Positions 9,546 through 17,455 of a stretch of DNA of 64,000 bases are shown piece by piece (position 1 is the stretch's first letter; each line of letters opens with the position of its first letter). Below the pieces are notes generated by a model. The model was not told the DNA's origin, did no database searches, and saw nothing but the letters and a program-made list of their open reading frames with translations. The DNA comes from JAMXLO01 sp963749575 (lineage in GTDB: Bacteria > Pseudomonadota > Alphaproteobacteria > Acetobacterales > Acetobacteraceae). A program made the translations under genes and the position numbers. The stretch lies in assembly GCA_963749575.1 (NCBI GenBank), contig CAVVNM010000020.1:1-64000 (forward strand). The letters run 5' to 3'.

Positions 9546-10187
9546 TTGACCACCTCCGTCGCGATTTACGGTGCCGGCGGACTGGGGTGTGAACTGCTGC
9601 AGGTATTACACGACAGCGGCATCCAGTGTGCCGGCTTCATAGTTGATCAGCAGTTTCCTGCACCAGACGTTATCTGTGGCATCCCGGTCCACCGTTCGGT
9701 GGCCGCGCTCGCCAGGAATCTCGCCGTAAGGTTCGTGATCGCGTTGGGGAATCCCGCAGCACGCGCGCGGGTCGCCGCGGCACTGGAGCAGCAGATTGGT
9801 CCCCGATTCGCCACGATTGTTCATCCACGAGCCTGGATCGCGGGCACCGTAGACATCGGTCCGGGCACGATGGTGTTCGGCCTGACGTCGGTCACCGCAA
9901 ACACAAACCTTGGTCGGCACGTACTCATCAATCCCGGCACAACGATTGCCCATGACTGTAAGCTGGCGGATTTCGCCACGCTAGGGCCGTCTTGTGCACT
10001 GGCGGGCGGCGTGATCGTGGAGGAGGGAGCGGAGCTGGGTATTGGCGTCCGCGTAGCGCCCCGGGTAAGAATTGGTCGCGCCGCCGTGGTCGGCGCTGGT
10101 GCCGTCTGCATCCGCCCCGTGCTGCCCGGCACCACTGTGGTGGGCGTCCCAGCCCATCCTATCATTCGCCGCGGAGTTGCGTCATGA
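9546..10187 (+). CDS. NeuD/PglD-type sugar O- or N-acyltransferase
   Basis: About 213 residues. The N-terminal Rossmann-like nucleotide-sugar domain begins AIYGAGGLGCELLQVL. From about residue 85, a left-handed beta-helix of hexapeptide repeats follows (IDIGPGTMVFG, NTNLGRHVLI, AELGIGVRVAPR) and ends PGTTVVGVPAHPI. This is the family that acetylates amino sugars such as UDP-bacillosamine or sialic acid using acetyl-CoA. I choose TTG 9546 as the start because the domain begins immediately; GTG 9504 would add 14 unrelated residues. The stop overlaps the start of the aminotransferase (ATGA at 10184-10187), and the pair would make and acetylate an amino sugar. Confidence 0.85.
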   Translation: MTTSVAIYGAGGLGCELLQVLHDSGIQCAGFIVDQQFPAPDVICGIPVHRSVAALARNLAVRFVIALGNPAARARVAAALEQQIGPRFATIVHPRAWIAGTVDIGPGTMVFGLTSVTANTNLGRHVLINPGTTIAHDCKLADFATLGPSCALAGGVIVEEGAELGIGVRVAPRVRIGRAAVVGAGAVCIRPVLPGTTVVGVPAHPIIRRGVAS

Positions 10188-10688
10188 CCGGAATGCCGAC
10201 TAGCCCGCCACGGTTTCCGCTGATTTGCCCGGTACTGCCGAAGCCGGAGGCTTGGCTTCCTTACCTGCAGACCTCGTACGATCACCACTATTTTACTAAT
10301 TTCGGCCCCAATGAACAGCTTCTCAGCCGCCGGCTTGCCGACCGCTTCTGCCCGAACGGCGAGGTAGTGCTGGCCTGCAATGCAACCGCTGCCCTCACCG
10401 CGACCCTTATCGCGCTTAATGTCCACGGGTTGGTTGCGGTTCCCGCCTTCACTTTTCCGGCAACTTTGCAGGCCATTGGAGCGGCCGGCTGCCAGCCGCT
10501 CTTGCTGGATGTGGATCCAGTAACCTGGGAGCTACAACCAGCAACCGTAGCTCGGGCGATGGAGCGGCACCGCATCGATGCGATCATGCCGGTGCGAGTG
10601 TTCGGCTTCGTCCGCGACAATGCGGAGATGATCGCTCTCGCGTCGGACAGAAATATCCCAGTGGTATTTGATGCTGCAGCTGCTCTAG
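10184..10688 (+). pseudogene. DegT/DnrJ/EryC1-type sugar aminotransferase, 5' part (IS-interrupted)
   Basis: The first 168 codons of a PLP-dependent nucleotide-sugar aminotransferase, ending at the CTAG target site of an IS1380 element. Family features are YFTNFGPNEQLL near the start, LACNATAALTATL (phosphate-binding turn), VPAFTFPATLQAI and VFDAAAAL, whose Asp normally contacts the pyridine nitrogen of PLP. Removing the 4.4-kb insertion and one CTAG joins DAAAAL to GHCRFN and then the 3' part, so this was one gene. It is translationally coupled to the NeuD-type gene. The interruption should abolish activity unless the locus is duplicated elsewhere. Confidence 0.9.
10685..10688. repeat. Left 4-bp target duplication (CTAG) of the IS1380 element
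   Basis: CTAG directly precedes the element end CCTGTCTTAT. The same CTAG follows the other end at 15107-15110. Four-base duplications are usual for the IS1380 family, and the duplication restores the aminotransferase reading when one copy is removed. Confidence 0.85.
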
Positions 10689-10810
10689 CCTGTCTTATTC
10701 ACGAGCATAGCAGGGATTTGCTGGCGGATGTGGTGTAAGCGGCTGATGTAGCGGAGAGATTTGGGTATCGAGACCAACCTCTGGGCGAATCGGGGGCTGC
10801 CACACCCGCC

Positions 10811-12154
10811 ATGGAAGACGATACCCTGCTGCCATTCTCGCTGCCAGCGGTGCAGCGCAAGAAGGTGACCGCGGCGTTTGATGGTGGCCGGCTGACGTCG
10901 GATGGTGGTGTGCTGCTGTTGTCAGGTGCCGACCGACAGGTTGGTCTCTGTGCAACACTGGCCGCTGTGATCCCCGATCACCGAGATGCATGTCGCATCA
11001 CGCATCATCTGGAAGACATCCTGCGTGCTCGCGTCTTTGCGATCGCTTGCGGCTATCCCGACGCAGACGACCTTGATGATCTGCGCTGCGACCCGGCGTT
11101 CAAGCTGGCCTGCGGGCGTCTGCCGGAGAGCGGTGATGATCTCGCCTCGCAGCCGACCATCTCGCGGTGGGAGAACGCGCCGGATCTGCGCACGCTGCTG
11201 CGACTGGGCTATGCGATGATCGACCTGTGGTGTCGCAGCTACCGCCGGCCGCCGAAGAGCATCACGCTGGACGTCGACGACACGGTGGACGTGGTGCACG
11301 GGCACCAGCAGCTGTCACTGTTCAATGCGCACTACGACGAACGGTGCTTCCTGCCGATCCATGTGTATGACGCGGACAGCGGCCACTGCGTGGCGGTGCT
11401 GCTGCGGCCTGGCAAGACGCCGTCCGGCAGGGAGATCCGTGGTCACCTCCGCCGGCTGATCCGGCGCATCCGCCGGCACTGGCCGCACACCCGGATCCTC
11501 ATCCGCGGTGACAGCCACTATGGCAGGTCGGAAGTGATGGACTGGTGCGACGCCAACGATGTCGGCTTCATTCTCGGTCTGTCCGGCAACCCGGTGCTGG
11601 CGGCACAGGTTGAGCCCACTGCCGATGCGGTGCGCACACGCCGCGCGATCGGTGATCTCGACGCAGTGCGCGACTGGACCGAGACCCGTTATGGCGCGAA
11701 GTCGTGGTCAGGGCCGCGCCGCGTCGCCGCACGCATCGAGGCCACACGGCAGGGTCTCGATATCCGCTATGTCGTCACCAACATCGGCGGCGGCACCGCG
11801 TGGTGGCTGTATGAGTGCCTCTACTGCGCCCGCGGCCAGGCGGAGAACCTGATCAAGCTGCACAAGACCCAGCTTGCCTCCGACCGCACCAGTTGCCGTT
11901 CGCCGCTGGCCAATCAGATGCGACTGCTGCTGCACACCGCCGCCTACTGGCTGATGCTCGCCATACGCGCCGCAATCCCCAAGGTTCACCCGCTGGCCAG
12001 AGCCGAGTTCGCCACCCTCCGCCTGCGGCTGCTCAAGCTGGCAGCCCGTATCAGCGAGACCACCAGCCGTATCCGCATCGCCTTCGCCACCGCATGCCCA
12101 GAGGCGGCTCTGTTCCGCAGCCTCGCCAGCGCTCTTTGCTGCCGACCGCCATAG
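10811..12154 (+). CDS. IS1380-family transposase
   Basis: A 447-residue DDE transposase. The start region FDGGRLTSDGGVLLL is typical of IS1380 proteins. Catalytic positions can be seen: Asp in TLDVDDTVDVVHG, Asp in LIRGDSHYG, and the Y-(2)-R-(3)-E-(6)-K signature in YCARGQAENLIKLHK. The frame is uninterrupted and the protein full-length, so it may still be active, although the right end of its element is disrupted by IS630. Confidence 0.93.
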   Translation: MEDDTLLPFSLPAVQRKKVTAAFDGGRLTSDGGVLLLSGADRQVGLCATLAAVIPDHRDACRITHHLEDILRARVFAIACGYPDADDLDDLRCDPAFKLACGRLPESGDDLASQPTISRWENAPDLRTLLRLGYAMIDLWCRSYRRPPKSITLDVDDTVDVVHGHQQLSLFNAHYDERCFLPIHVYDADSGHCVAVLLRPGKTPSGREIRGHLRRLIRRIRRHWPHTRILIRGDSHYGRSEVMDWCDANDVGFILGLSGNPVLAAQVEPTADAVRTRRAIGDLDAVRDWTETRYGAKSWSGPRRVAARIEATRQGLDIRYVVTNIGGGTAWWLYECLYCARGQAENLIKLHKTQLASDRTSCRSPLANQMRLLLHTAAYWLMLAIRAAIPKVHPLARAEFATLRLRLLKLAARISETTSRIRIAFATACPEAALFRSLASALCCRPP

Positions 12155-12322
12155 CCATCGGGGCCAGTGTCCCGTTCGCCCCAAACTCTCGCAACCTACA
12201 ACGCCTGACACATCTGCCGGACCAAAACGCGGTTCACCCAGCAACCGGTCGCCGCGTCCGTTACGTAGCCTGTTCTCGATCCGTAACGTAACCCGCCGCG
12301 CTGATGAATAATACCAACCCGC

Positions 12323-12899
12323 CTAGACTTTGACACACGCCCAATCGCGCTGTCCGATTGAACGGATGCGATCTGGGTCTTGGATCAAGAAGTCCCAAGC
12401 GGCTTTGCACGCGGCGACGATTTCCTCGTAGCTGTCCCACACCAGACTGCAAAGCTTGTTGGCGCGCAGGTATTCCCAGACGTTCTCCATCGGGTTCAAC
12501 TCCGGCGCGTAGGACGGCAGTGGCAGCAAGGTGATGTTATCGGGGACCATCAGTTCACCTCCGGTCTGGTGCCATCCCGCGCCGTCGCAGATCAGGATTG
12601 CATGGCCGTCCGCCGCCACCTGGGTGCTGATCTCCTTAAGGTGTTCGTTCATCGCCGCGGTGTTCACCGTCGGCATGATGATGGCCGCGCCGCAGCCGCG
12701 ATCAGGGCAGATCGCGCCGAACAGATAAGCGGAGTTGTGGCGGACGTCGCGCACCATCGGTGGCCGCGAGCCCACCTCCGCCCAGATGTAGGCGTGGCCG
12801 CCCTTCTGGCCGACCCTGGCCTCGTCCTGGAACCAGATTTCTACTGACGAACAGGCCGTGGACCCGAGCAGGGCATGGCTGACCAGCGCGGCGAAGTTT
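12323..12899 (-). pseudogene. IS630 transposase, C-terminal catalytic part
   Basis: Read on the minus strand from the IS110 boundary, the frame starts NFAALVSHAL and holds the DDE domain: Asp in EIWFQDEARVGQKGG, Asp in ILICDGAGWH, and Glu in LNPMENVWEYLR. It ends KV and a stop at 12323. It continues the reading of the N-terminal part at 14504-14998; joined, the sequence gives AQEAFKK-NFAALV, the family phrase. Confidence 0.88.
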
Positions 12900-12900
12900 C

Positions 12901-14274
12901 CTAAGAAACACCAACCCGTGCGGCATCCGGCTCCATTTCGTGCAGGACGAATCCCAGTGACTTCGCCCGTCTTCGAAGGTTGTGCAGCACGCGCTGCTTA
13001 TATCGGTCTTCATAGTACGCGGCGCCGGGATCCGCGTAGGTCATGCCGTGCCGAAGCGTGTTGTAAAACAGCACCGCGATCTTGCGTGCGGTCGCGGTGA
13101 TCGCCTTCGCCTTGCCAACCCGCGCCGACAACCGCCGGTAGAACGCGCCCAGAGCGGTGTCGGTTCGACCCACGGTGCTGGCGGCGAGGCGCAACAGGGA
13201 CGCCGCCCGATTGCTGGTGCGACGCGTTTTCGACGACAGCACTTTCCCTCCGGAAATCTTGTTGTGAGGTGCGAGCGCCAGCCATGACGTGAAGTGCTTC
13301 GCGCTCGGCCATGCCGTCAGGTTGGTGCCGCATTCCCCGACCAGCTTGAGCGCGAGGTATGGCCCCAGACCGTCGATTTGAGTGAGGTCCACTCCAAGGA
13401 TGGCGTGGAGTGCCGCGCGGGCATCGAACGCAGGCGCATTGGGCTGGCGAGTCCTTCGTCGGGCGGGAAGCAGCTTGTTCGCCGGTGGCGTGGCGTTCTG
13501 CTTCAGCCGCGTCAGGATTGCCTGAATTTGCGTGTCACAACCCGCCACTTTCGTTTGATAGACGTCATAGAGCTCAAGCGCCTGGGTCAGCGCGAAGACA
13601 TGCTCCTCCCGGTAGTTGCCAACCAGCGCCTGGCACATTGTCTCGATGGACGCATGGCATCCACGTTCGCGATGAGAGGCCAGAACAGTGGGGTTGCGCT
13701 CGCCCGCCACGATAGCCCGGATGATGGCCATACCTGTCACGCCGGTGATGTCCGAGATGACATGATGTAGCTGCAGGTTCATTTGTGTCAGCGCCTTCTG
13801 CATGTGCTGAATGTGCGCCGCCGCGTAATCGAGCAGCCGCTCCCGCTGCCGGAGGTAGGCGCGCAATCCGGCGATTTCAGCCTGGGGCCGGAAGCTGGCA
13901 CGCAGCAAGCCGTATTCGTGCAGACGTTGCAGCCACTGCGCGTCGCTGACGTCGGTCTTGCGGCCCGGTACGTGCTTCGCGTCCCTGGCGTTGACCACCA
14001 TCACCTCGAACCCGCGCTGTTCGAGGATTTCGAAAACCGGGATCCAGTAAACGCCTGTCGATTCCATAACGACCGTCTTGATCCCGCAACCGGCGAACCA
14101 GTCCGCCAGCCGGTGAAGGTCATCGGTGAATGTCCGGAACGTTCGGACCGGTTCCATGTCGCGATCCGGACCCACGGCCGCGACGTGTATTGTGGCGCCG
14201 ATGTCGATCGCCGCCGCCGCCGGATGAACCGTGGAGAAATCCCGCGATTTGCGAGACCGCTTCGTTTGAGCCAT
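12901..14274 (-). CDS. IS110-family DEDD transposase (recombinase)
   Basis: The start is placed at ATG 14274 (MAQTKRSRKSRDF), where GGAGGG lies about seven bases upstream; the longer reading from 14319 has none. The N-terminal RuvC-like DEDD domain shows AIDIGATIHVAAV, VVMESTGVYW and KTDVSDAQWLQ. The C-terminal Transposase_20 domain shows IDGLGPYLALKLVGECG and the Ser-nucleophile region SKTRRTSNRAASLL. It is 457 residues, full length and unbroken. Members of this family cut and join DNA guided by a structured bridge RNA encoded in the element end (established for IS621 and relatives). Confidence 0.92.
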   Translation of the reverse strand: MAQTKRSRKSRDFSTVHPAAAAIDIGATIHVAAVGPDRDMEPVRTFRTFTDDLHRLADWFAGCGIKTVVMESTGVYWIPVFEILEQRGFEVMVVNARDAKHVPGRKTDVSDAQWLQRLHEYGLLRASFRPQAEIAGLRAYLRQRERLLDYAAAHIQHMQKALTQMNLQLHHVISDITGVTGMAIIRAIVAGERNPTVLASHRERGCHASIETMCQALVGNYREEHVFALTQALELYDVYQTKVAGCDTQIQAILTRLKQNATPPANKLLPARRRTRQPNAPAFDARAALHAILGVDLTQIDGLGPYLALKLVGECGTNLTAWPSAKHFTSWLALAPHNKISGGKVLSSKTRRTSNRAASLLRLAASTVGRTDTALGAFYRRLSARVGKAKAITATARKIAVLFYNTLRHGMTYADPGAAYYEDRYKQRVLHNLRRRAKSLGFVLHEMEPDAARVGVS

Positions 14275-14503
14275 GCCGGTACCCTCCTTCCAGAGAAAGT
14301 CAGAGAGGGGCTGGACCACGGAGAAAGATCAATTTCCTAATCGGGATCGCCCGAAAGCGTCACCACTCGCAAGTCCGCAACAGCCCATGGGCCACGTTTT
14401 TTTACGGGGTCAGATCCACCAAAAACTTTTCGGCCACTCCCCTCCGATCCAGGATAGCGCGGCCAGTTTCTACCGCCACAGGCGGCCCGCCGATCCGAGC
14501 TCG
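14275..14503 (-). ncRNA. Candidate bridge-RNA region of the IS110 element
   Basis: This is the only sizeable non-coding part of the IS110 element and lies 5' of the recombinase, where IS110-group bridge RNAs are encoded. The call rests on position and family knowledge; I have not folded it. On the sense (minus) strand it contains AAGTTTTT (plus 14421-14428), which is complementary to AAAAACTT at the reconstructed IS630 target junction. This could be part of a target guide, but the match is short and A/T-rich. Confidence 0.35.
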
Positions 14504-14998
14504 TTTTTTAAAAGCCTCCTGCGCGGCGGGATCTTTCTTCGGGTGAAAGGGGCGAGGTTGCAGACGCGTCAGGCCGAGCTGATGCAGCCATTTGCCGATC
14601 GTGCTTTCGTGGACTTCGACCGAGAAGCGGCGTGCCACCTCCGCGCGCAGATCGACACACCGCCAGCGCACAACCTGGTGCGTCATCGGGTCTGGTCCCT
14701 GTATGACCAACGCCTTCAGCTCCGCCAACTGCTCCTCGGTCAGCACAGGGGCCCGACCGGGAGCAGAGCGCGACTTCAAACCATCGATGCCTTCGTCGTT
14801 GTAGCGATGCACCCAGTCACGCAACGTCTGCCGGTCCATACCGCTCAATTCGGCCGCTTCGGTTCGCGAATAGCCCTCCAGAACAAGCGCAATGGCCAGC
14901 AGCCGTCGAACCTGCGAGCCATCGCCGCTTTTGGCAGCAAATCTACGAAGCTCGTCCGCATTATGCTCCGACCGCCTCACCGCCAGTGCAGCTCCCAT
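14504..14998 (-). pseudogene. IS630 transposase, N-terminal part
   Basis: From ATG 14998 the frame encodes the helix-turn-helix DNA-binding half: AIALVLEGYSRTEAAEL, MDRQTLRDWVHRYN and the Rhabdo-type linker FHPKKDPAAQEAFKK. It is intact up to the IS110 boundary, after which it reads into the IS110 end and stops at 14402. The catalytic half lies at 12323-12899. Confidence 0.88.
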
Positions 14999-15106
14999 CC
15001 GATCCCTCCATCGTGCGAATTGTCGATGGAAGTCAGTGAATCAGAACTCCGCTGTGTTGGGTACCCGTCACAGAGTCATCGTCATCGCCGGTTGGTATAA
15101 GACGGG

Positions 15107-15110
15107 CTAG
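15107..15110. repeat. Right 4-bp target duplication (CTAG) of the IS1380 element
   Basis: This is the partner of the CTAG at 10685-10688. It directly follows the element end AAGACGGG. Confidence 0.85.
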
Positions 15111-15728
15111 GTCACTGCCGATTTAACGTTGGGGCACACACCCGCCTACGCAGAGGTTTTCTCACTCCACGCCACAAAATCGTTTGCGGTGGGCGAAGGA
15201 GGCGCTGTTTTGTGTGCGCCAAGTTTGGCTGCCAAGATTAGGAAGGCGAGCAATTTCGGCATAAACTCCGATCGCAGCTTCGCCGACGGGATGAACGCAA
15301 AGATGAGTGAATTTCAGGCAGCTGTCGGCCTCGCGGCGCTTGATATGCTTGATCCGCTGCTGGCTCGCCGGAGAGCGATGGCAGAAATGTACCAGCGGTC
15401 GCTGAAAGGATTGAACAGCATTACGTTACCTGTCCAAACAGAGAGCTGCCCCTGGTCGCTCTTTCCCGTTTTGACTGCAACCGGAACCGACGTTCCCGCC
15501 ATGCTGGTCCGGGGTTCCGAGTTGGAGCTTCAGTTACGACGATATTACCATCCATCGCTGACGCGGGGCTATGGGGGCAACCTGGTAGCACCGATTCGCT
15601 TTGATCCTGATCTGTCGATCGCGGAACATCTCAGTGAGCACATGGTGTGCCTTCCGGTTTACGCTGACGCAGACGACAGCGAACTAGCCGAGCTAGGCTC
15701 CATCGTGCCCAGGTTATTTGAGGGCTGA
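15107..15728 (+). pseudogene. DegT/DnrJ/EryC1-type sugar aminotransferase, 3' part
   Basis: After the IS the reading resumes CTAGGTCACTGCCGA (LGHCR), then crosses a run of four G at 15130-15133 where one base is surplus. It continues GHTPAYAEVFSLHATKSF; the Lys of HATKSF is the PLP-binding lysine of this family. The later segments NFGINSDRS, AKMSEFQAAVGL and RRYYHPSL match the substrate-binding half. TGA is at 15726-15728. The piece cannot be translated as an active enzyme alone because it lacks the PLP phosphate site. Confidence 0.88.
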
Positions 15729-15790
15729 CTTGCTCTTCAAGCCGCACCAGCGGCCCCGGCTGAAGGCCGCAGAGCAACAACATCAATAAA
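15729..15790. other. Original C-terminal coding end of the glycosyltransferase, cut off by an IS
   Basis: Read on the minus strand and joined to 17461 onward, this segment would encode ...QFIDVVALRPSAGAAGAA and stop at 15739-15737. The IS at 15791-17455 now separates it from its gene. It also contains the left ATAAA target copy (15786-15790). Confidence 0.6.
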
Positions 15791-17455
15791 CCTAAATCCG
15801 GCAGTTGATTTTGAATGGCGGCCTGGATTTGCGGCGGTTCACAACCACTGCGAGTAGCTCAGGCCGGCGCAAGGCGCAGCGGCGGGTCGAGTTGGCGTCC
15901 CTTGAGGTATCGTTTCAGCGCTTCGCTGAGGATGCGATACCAGCGCTGCACCGGATCCAACTGCTCCGCAGTTTGTCGCAGCCGCGCCAGGAAGCCGGCG
16001 ATGCGCAGATAGGCGCGGCGTGCTTTGTGTTGCTCGCCGTGTGTGCTGGTGATGGTCAGCGTCACTTGTCCGGCATGTTGGGTCTGCCGTGCGATCGCCT
16101 GCATCAGCAACGGACGGCTGGTGATCGCCTCGGGCCGGTGATCGAGGTCGGCCAGACGGACGAACAGGCTCCACCAGTTGAAGATCAACGCCACGCTCCC
16201 AGCGAGCAGCCGGCATCGCTTCAGATCGTGCGTCGTGTAGCCACCCCACCCCCACTGGTTCTTCAGTTCATCGAACGTGTTCTCGCTGTCACCCCGATCG
16301 CGGTACAGCTGGCCCAGCGTGACGATCTCGCTGTCCAGCGACGTCACCAGCGCGGCGTATTCCCACACCTCGCGATCGGGCCCGACCTCGGCAAAGCTGA
16401 GCAGCGGCTGCTCCGGCTCGATGCGATCCACCAACAGAAGCGGTCGATCGAGCTTGCGGCGCAACAGGACGACACGGCGCTGCCGGCTCCAGCCCACCAG
16501 CCGCAACGTCGTCTCCTTCCCCTGCCACCCATGGCCGGCATTCGTCCAGTCGCGCTCGGCCATCATTTTCGTCAGTGCACGCTTGACGTTTGCCGTCATG
16601 CGCAGGCGGAACAAATAGGCCAGCCCTTCCTGCTCGGCACGCGACATCACCGGCTCGATGCCCCACGCCACATCGCCCCGCAGCAGCGCAGGCCAGCGGC
16701 TGCGCCCGATCCGATGCAGCAGTGACCACAGCCCGGCCTGACCATGCTTCGGCGTGTGTTCATCGCCGGGCTGCACATCCACACCCAGCACAAGGCGGAG
16801 GTTCGCCATCATATACGTGTGGTAGCAGTGCGACGGACGCCCGGGCTTGTGCGGGTTGTAGCCCACCATGGCGCCTTCCTGCTGGCCATAAAGCGGCTTG
16901 ATCGTGCTATCGATGTCGAGCACCCACGGCTCGCTCAGCAGCGGTGAGGAACAGTAGTCCAGGTGCGTCTGTAGCCACGCCAGGCCTGCCGCTTCGTCGA
17001 TCTTCGCCAGGCCGCGACGCACCGCGTCCTCGCTCACCACCTTCTTCATGCCCAGCAGCCGCGGGTTCACCGCATCGCACCGCAGCGTCGTGATGTGGGC
17101 GTAGCGGTTATGCCCCGCCAGAACCGACAACAGCACCGTGCCCAGCAGGTCACGCTTCGATGGTGCGTTCGGACTGCTGAACCTCAGCGGGCAATCCGCC
17201 ACCCAGCCGTCGAACAGCCCAGCCTGCTTGAGATAATCAATGAAGAATGGCAGCTGCCCGAGCGGCGTCACATGGCCGCCACTGTCCCATTCAACATGCA
17301 CACGACCGGCAAAGGTCTCAGCTGTCGCGGAGAACTCCTCTACCGATGGTTGTTCACCCACAGGGTGAGGCGAAAGCGCTGGCGGGGATGTCTCCATCCC
17401 CTACTGTTCCGCCGATTCGGCACAATGCGGCAATCACCCAACTGCCGGTTCTAGG
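15791..17455 (-). mobile_element. IS1380-like element with 5-bp target duplication
   Basis: The ends are near-perfect inverted repeats, CCTAAATCCGGCAGTTG at 15791 and CCTAGAACCGGCAGTTG on the other strand from 17455 (15 of 17 identical). ATAAA flanks both sides (15786-15790 and 17456-17460). It is 1665 bp with one transposase gene on the minus strand. It entered the last codons of the adjacent glycosyltransferase. Confidence 0.88.
15859..17397 (-). CDS. DDE transposase (IS4 clan, IS1380-like)
   Basis: A 512-residue protein, unbroken. Catalytic positions are Asp in WVLDIDSTIKPLYG, Asp in ALLRGDVAWG, and the Y-(2)-R-(3)-E-(6)-K signature in YRDRGDSENTFDELKNQ, followed by WGWGGYTTHDLKR. The N-terminal half contains PLRFSSPNAPSKRDLLGT and VSEDAVRRGLAKID, as in IS1380/DDE_Tnp_1 proteins. 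It is only distantly like the transposase at 10811. I am sure of the DDE transposase call and less sure of the family name. Confidence 0.85.
   Translation of the reverse strand: METSPPALSPHPVGEQPSVEEFSATAETFAGRVHVEWDSGGHVTPLGQLPFFIDYLKQAGLFDGWVADCPLRFSSPNAPSKRDLLGTVLLSVLAGHNRYAHITTLRCDAVNPRLLGMKKVVSEDAVRRGLAKIDEAAGLAWLQTHLDYCSSPLLSEPWVLDIDSTIKPLYGQQEGAMVGYNPHKPGRPSHCYHTYMMANLRLVLGVDVQPGDEHTPKHGQAGLWSLLHRIGRSRWPALLRGDVAWGIEPVMSRAEQEGLAYLFRLRMTANVKRALTKMMAERDWTNAGHGWQGKETTLRLVGWSRQRRVVLLRRKLDRPLLLVDRIEPEQPLLSFAEVGPDREVWEYAALVTSLDSEIVTLGQLYRDRGDSENTFDELKNQWGWGGYTTHDLKRCRLLAGSVALIFNWWSLFVRLADLDHRPEAITSRPLLMQAIARQTQHAGQVTLTITSTHGEQHKARRAYLRIAGFLARLRQTAEQLDPVQRWYRILSEALKRYLKGRQLDPPLRLAPA

Larger units (their letters stand above)
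12900..14503 (-). mobile_element. IS110-family element inserted in the IS630 transposase
   Basis: Boundaries are inferred from where the IS630 reading breaks: IS630 coding ends at AAACTTC (plus 12894-12900) on one side and at the TTTTAAAAAA run (plus 14504-14513) on the other, give or take a few bases. There are no inverted repeats and no clear target duplication, as expected for IS110. The single gene is a DEDD recombinase. About 230 bases lie upstream of it and almost none downstream, the layout of the IS110 (not IS1111) group. Confidence 0.82.
12314..15095 (-). mobile_element. IS630-family element (interrupted by IS110)
   Basis: Terminal repeats start CCAACCCG at 12314 and CCAACCGG on the opposite strand from 15095. 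Each is flanked by TA, the duplicated target of IS630/Tc1-mariner elements. Excluding the inner IS110 the element is about 1.18 kb, normal for the family. It carries one transposase gene on the minus strand, now in two pieces. Confidence 0.88.
10689..15106 (+). mobile_element. IS1380-family element carrying nested IS630 and IS110
   Basis: The ends are inverted copies: CCTGTCTTAT at 10689 and, on the other strand from 15106, CCCGTCTTAT, flanked by CTAG on both sides. Further inside, TTATTCA followed by AGC recurs at both ends with interruptions. The transposase is intact at 10811-12154. Near the right end, within the terminal repeat, an IS630 element has entered at a TA dinucleotide (12312-12313 and 15096-15097), and that IS630 is itself split by an IS110. 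Without the guests the IS1380 would be about 1.63 kb, a normal size. Confidence 0.9.

Noticed and set aside
15129..15728. A separate aminotransferase-like gene starting at 15129
   Set aside because: It lacks the N-terminal half, and the CTAG duplication shows it is the continuation of the gene at 10184.
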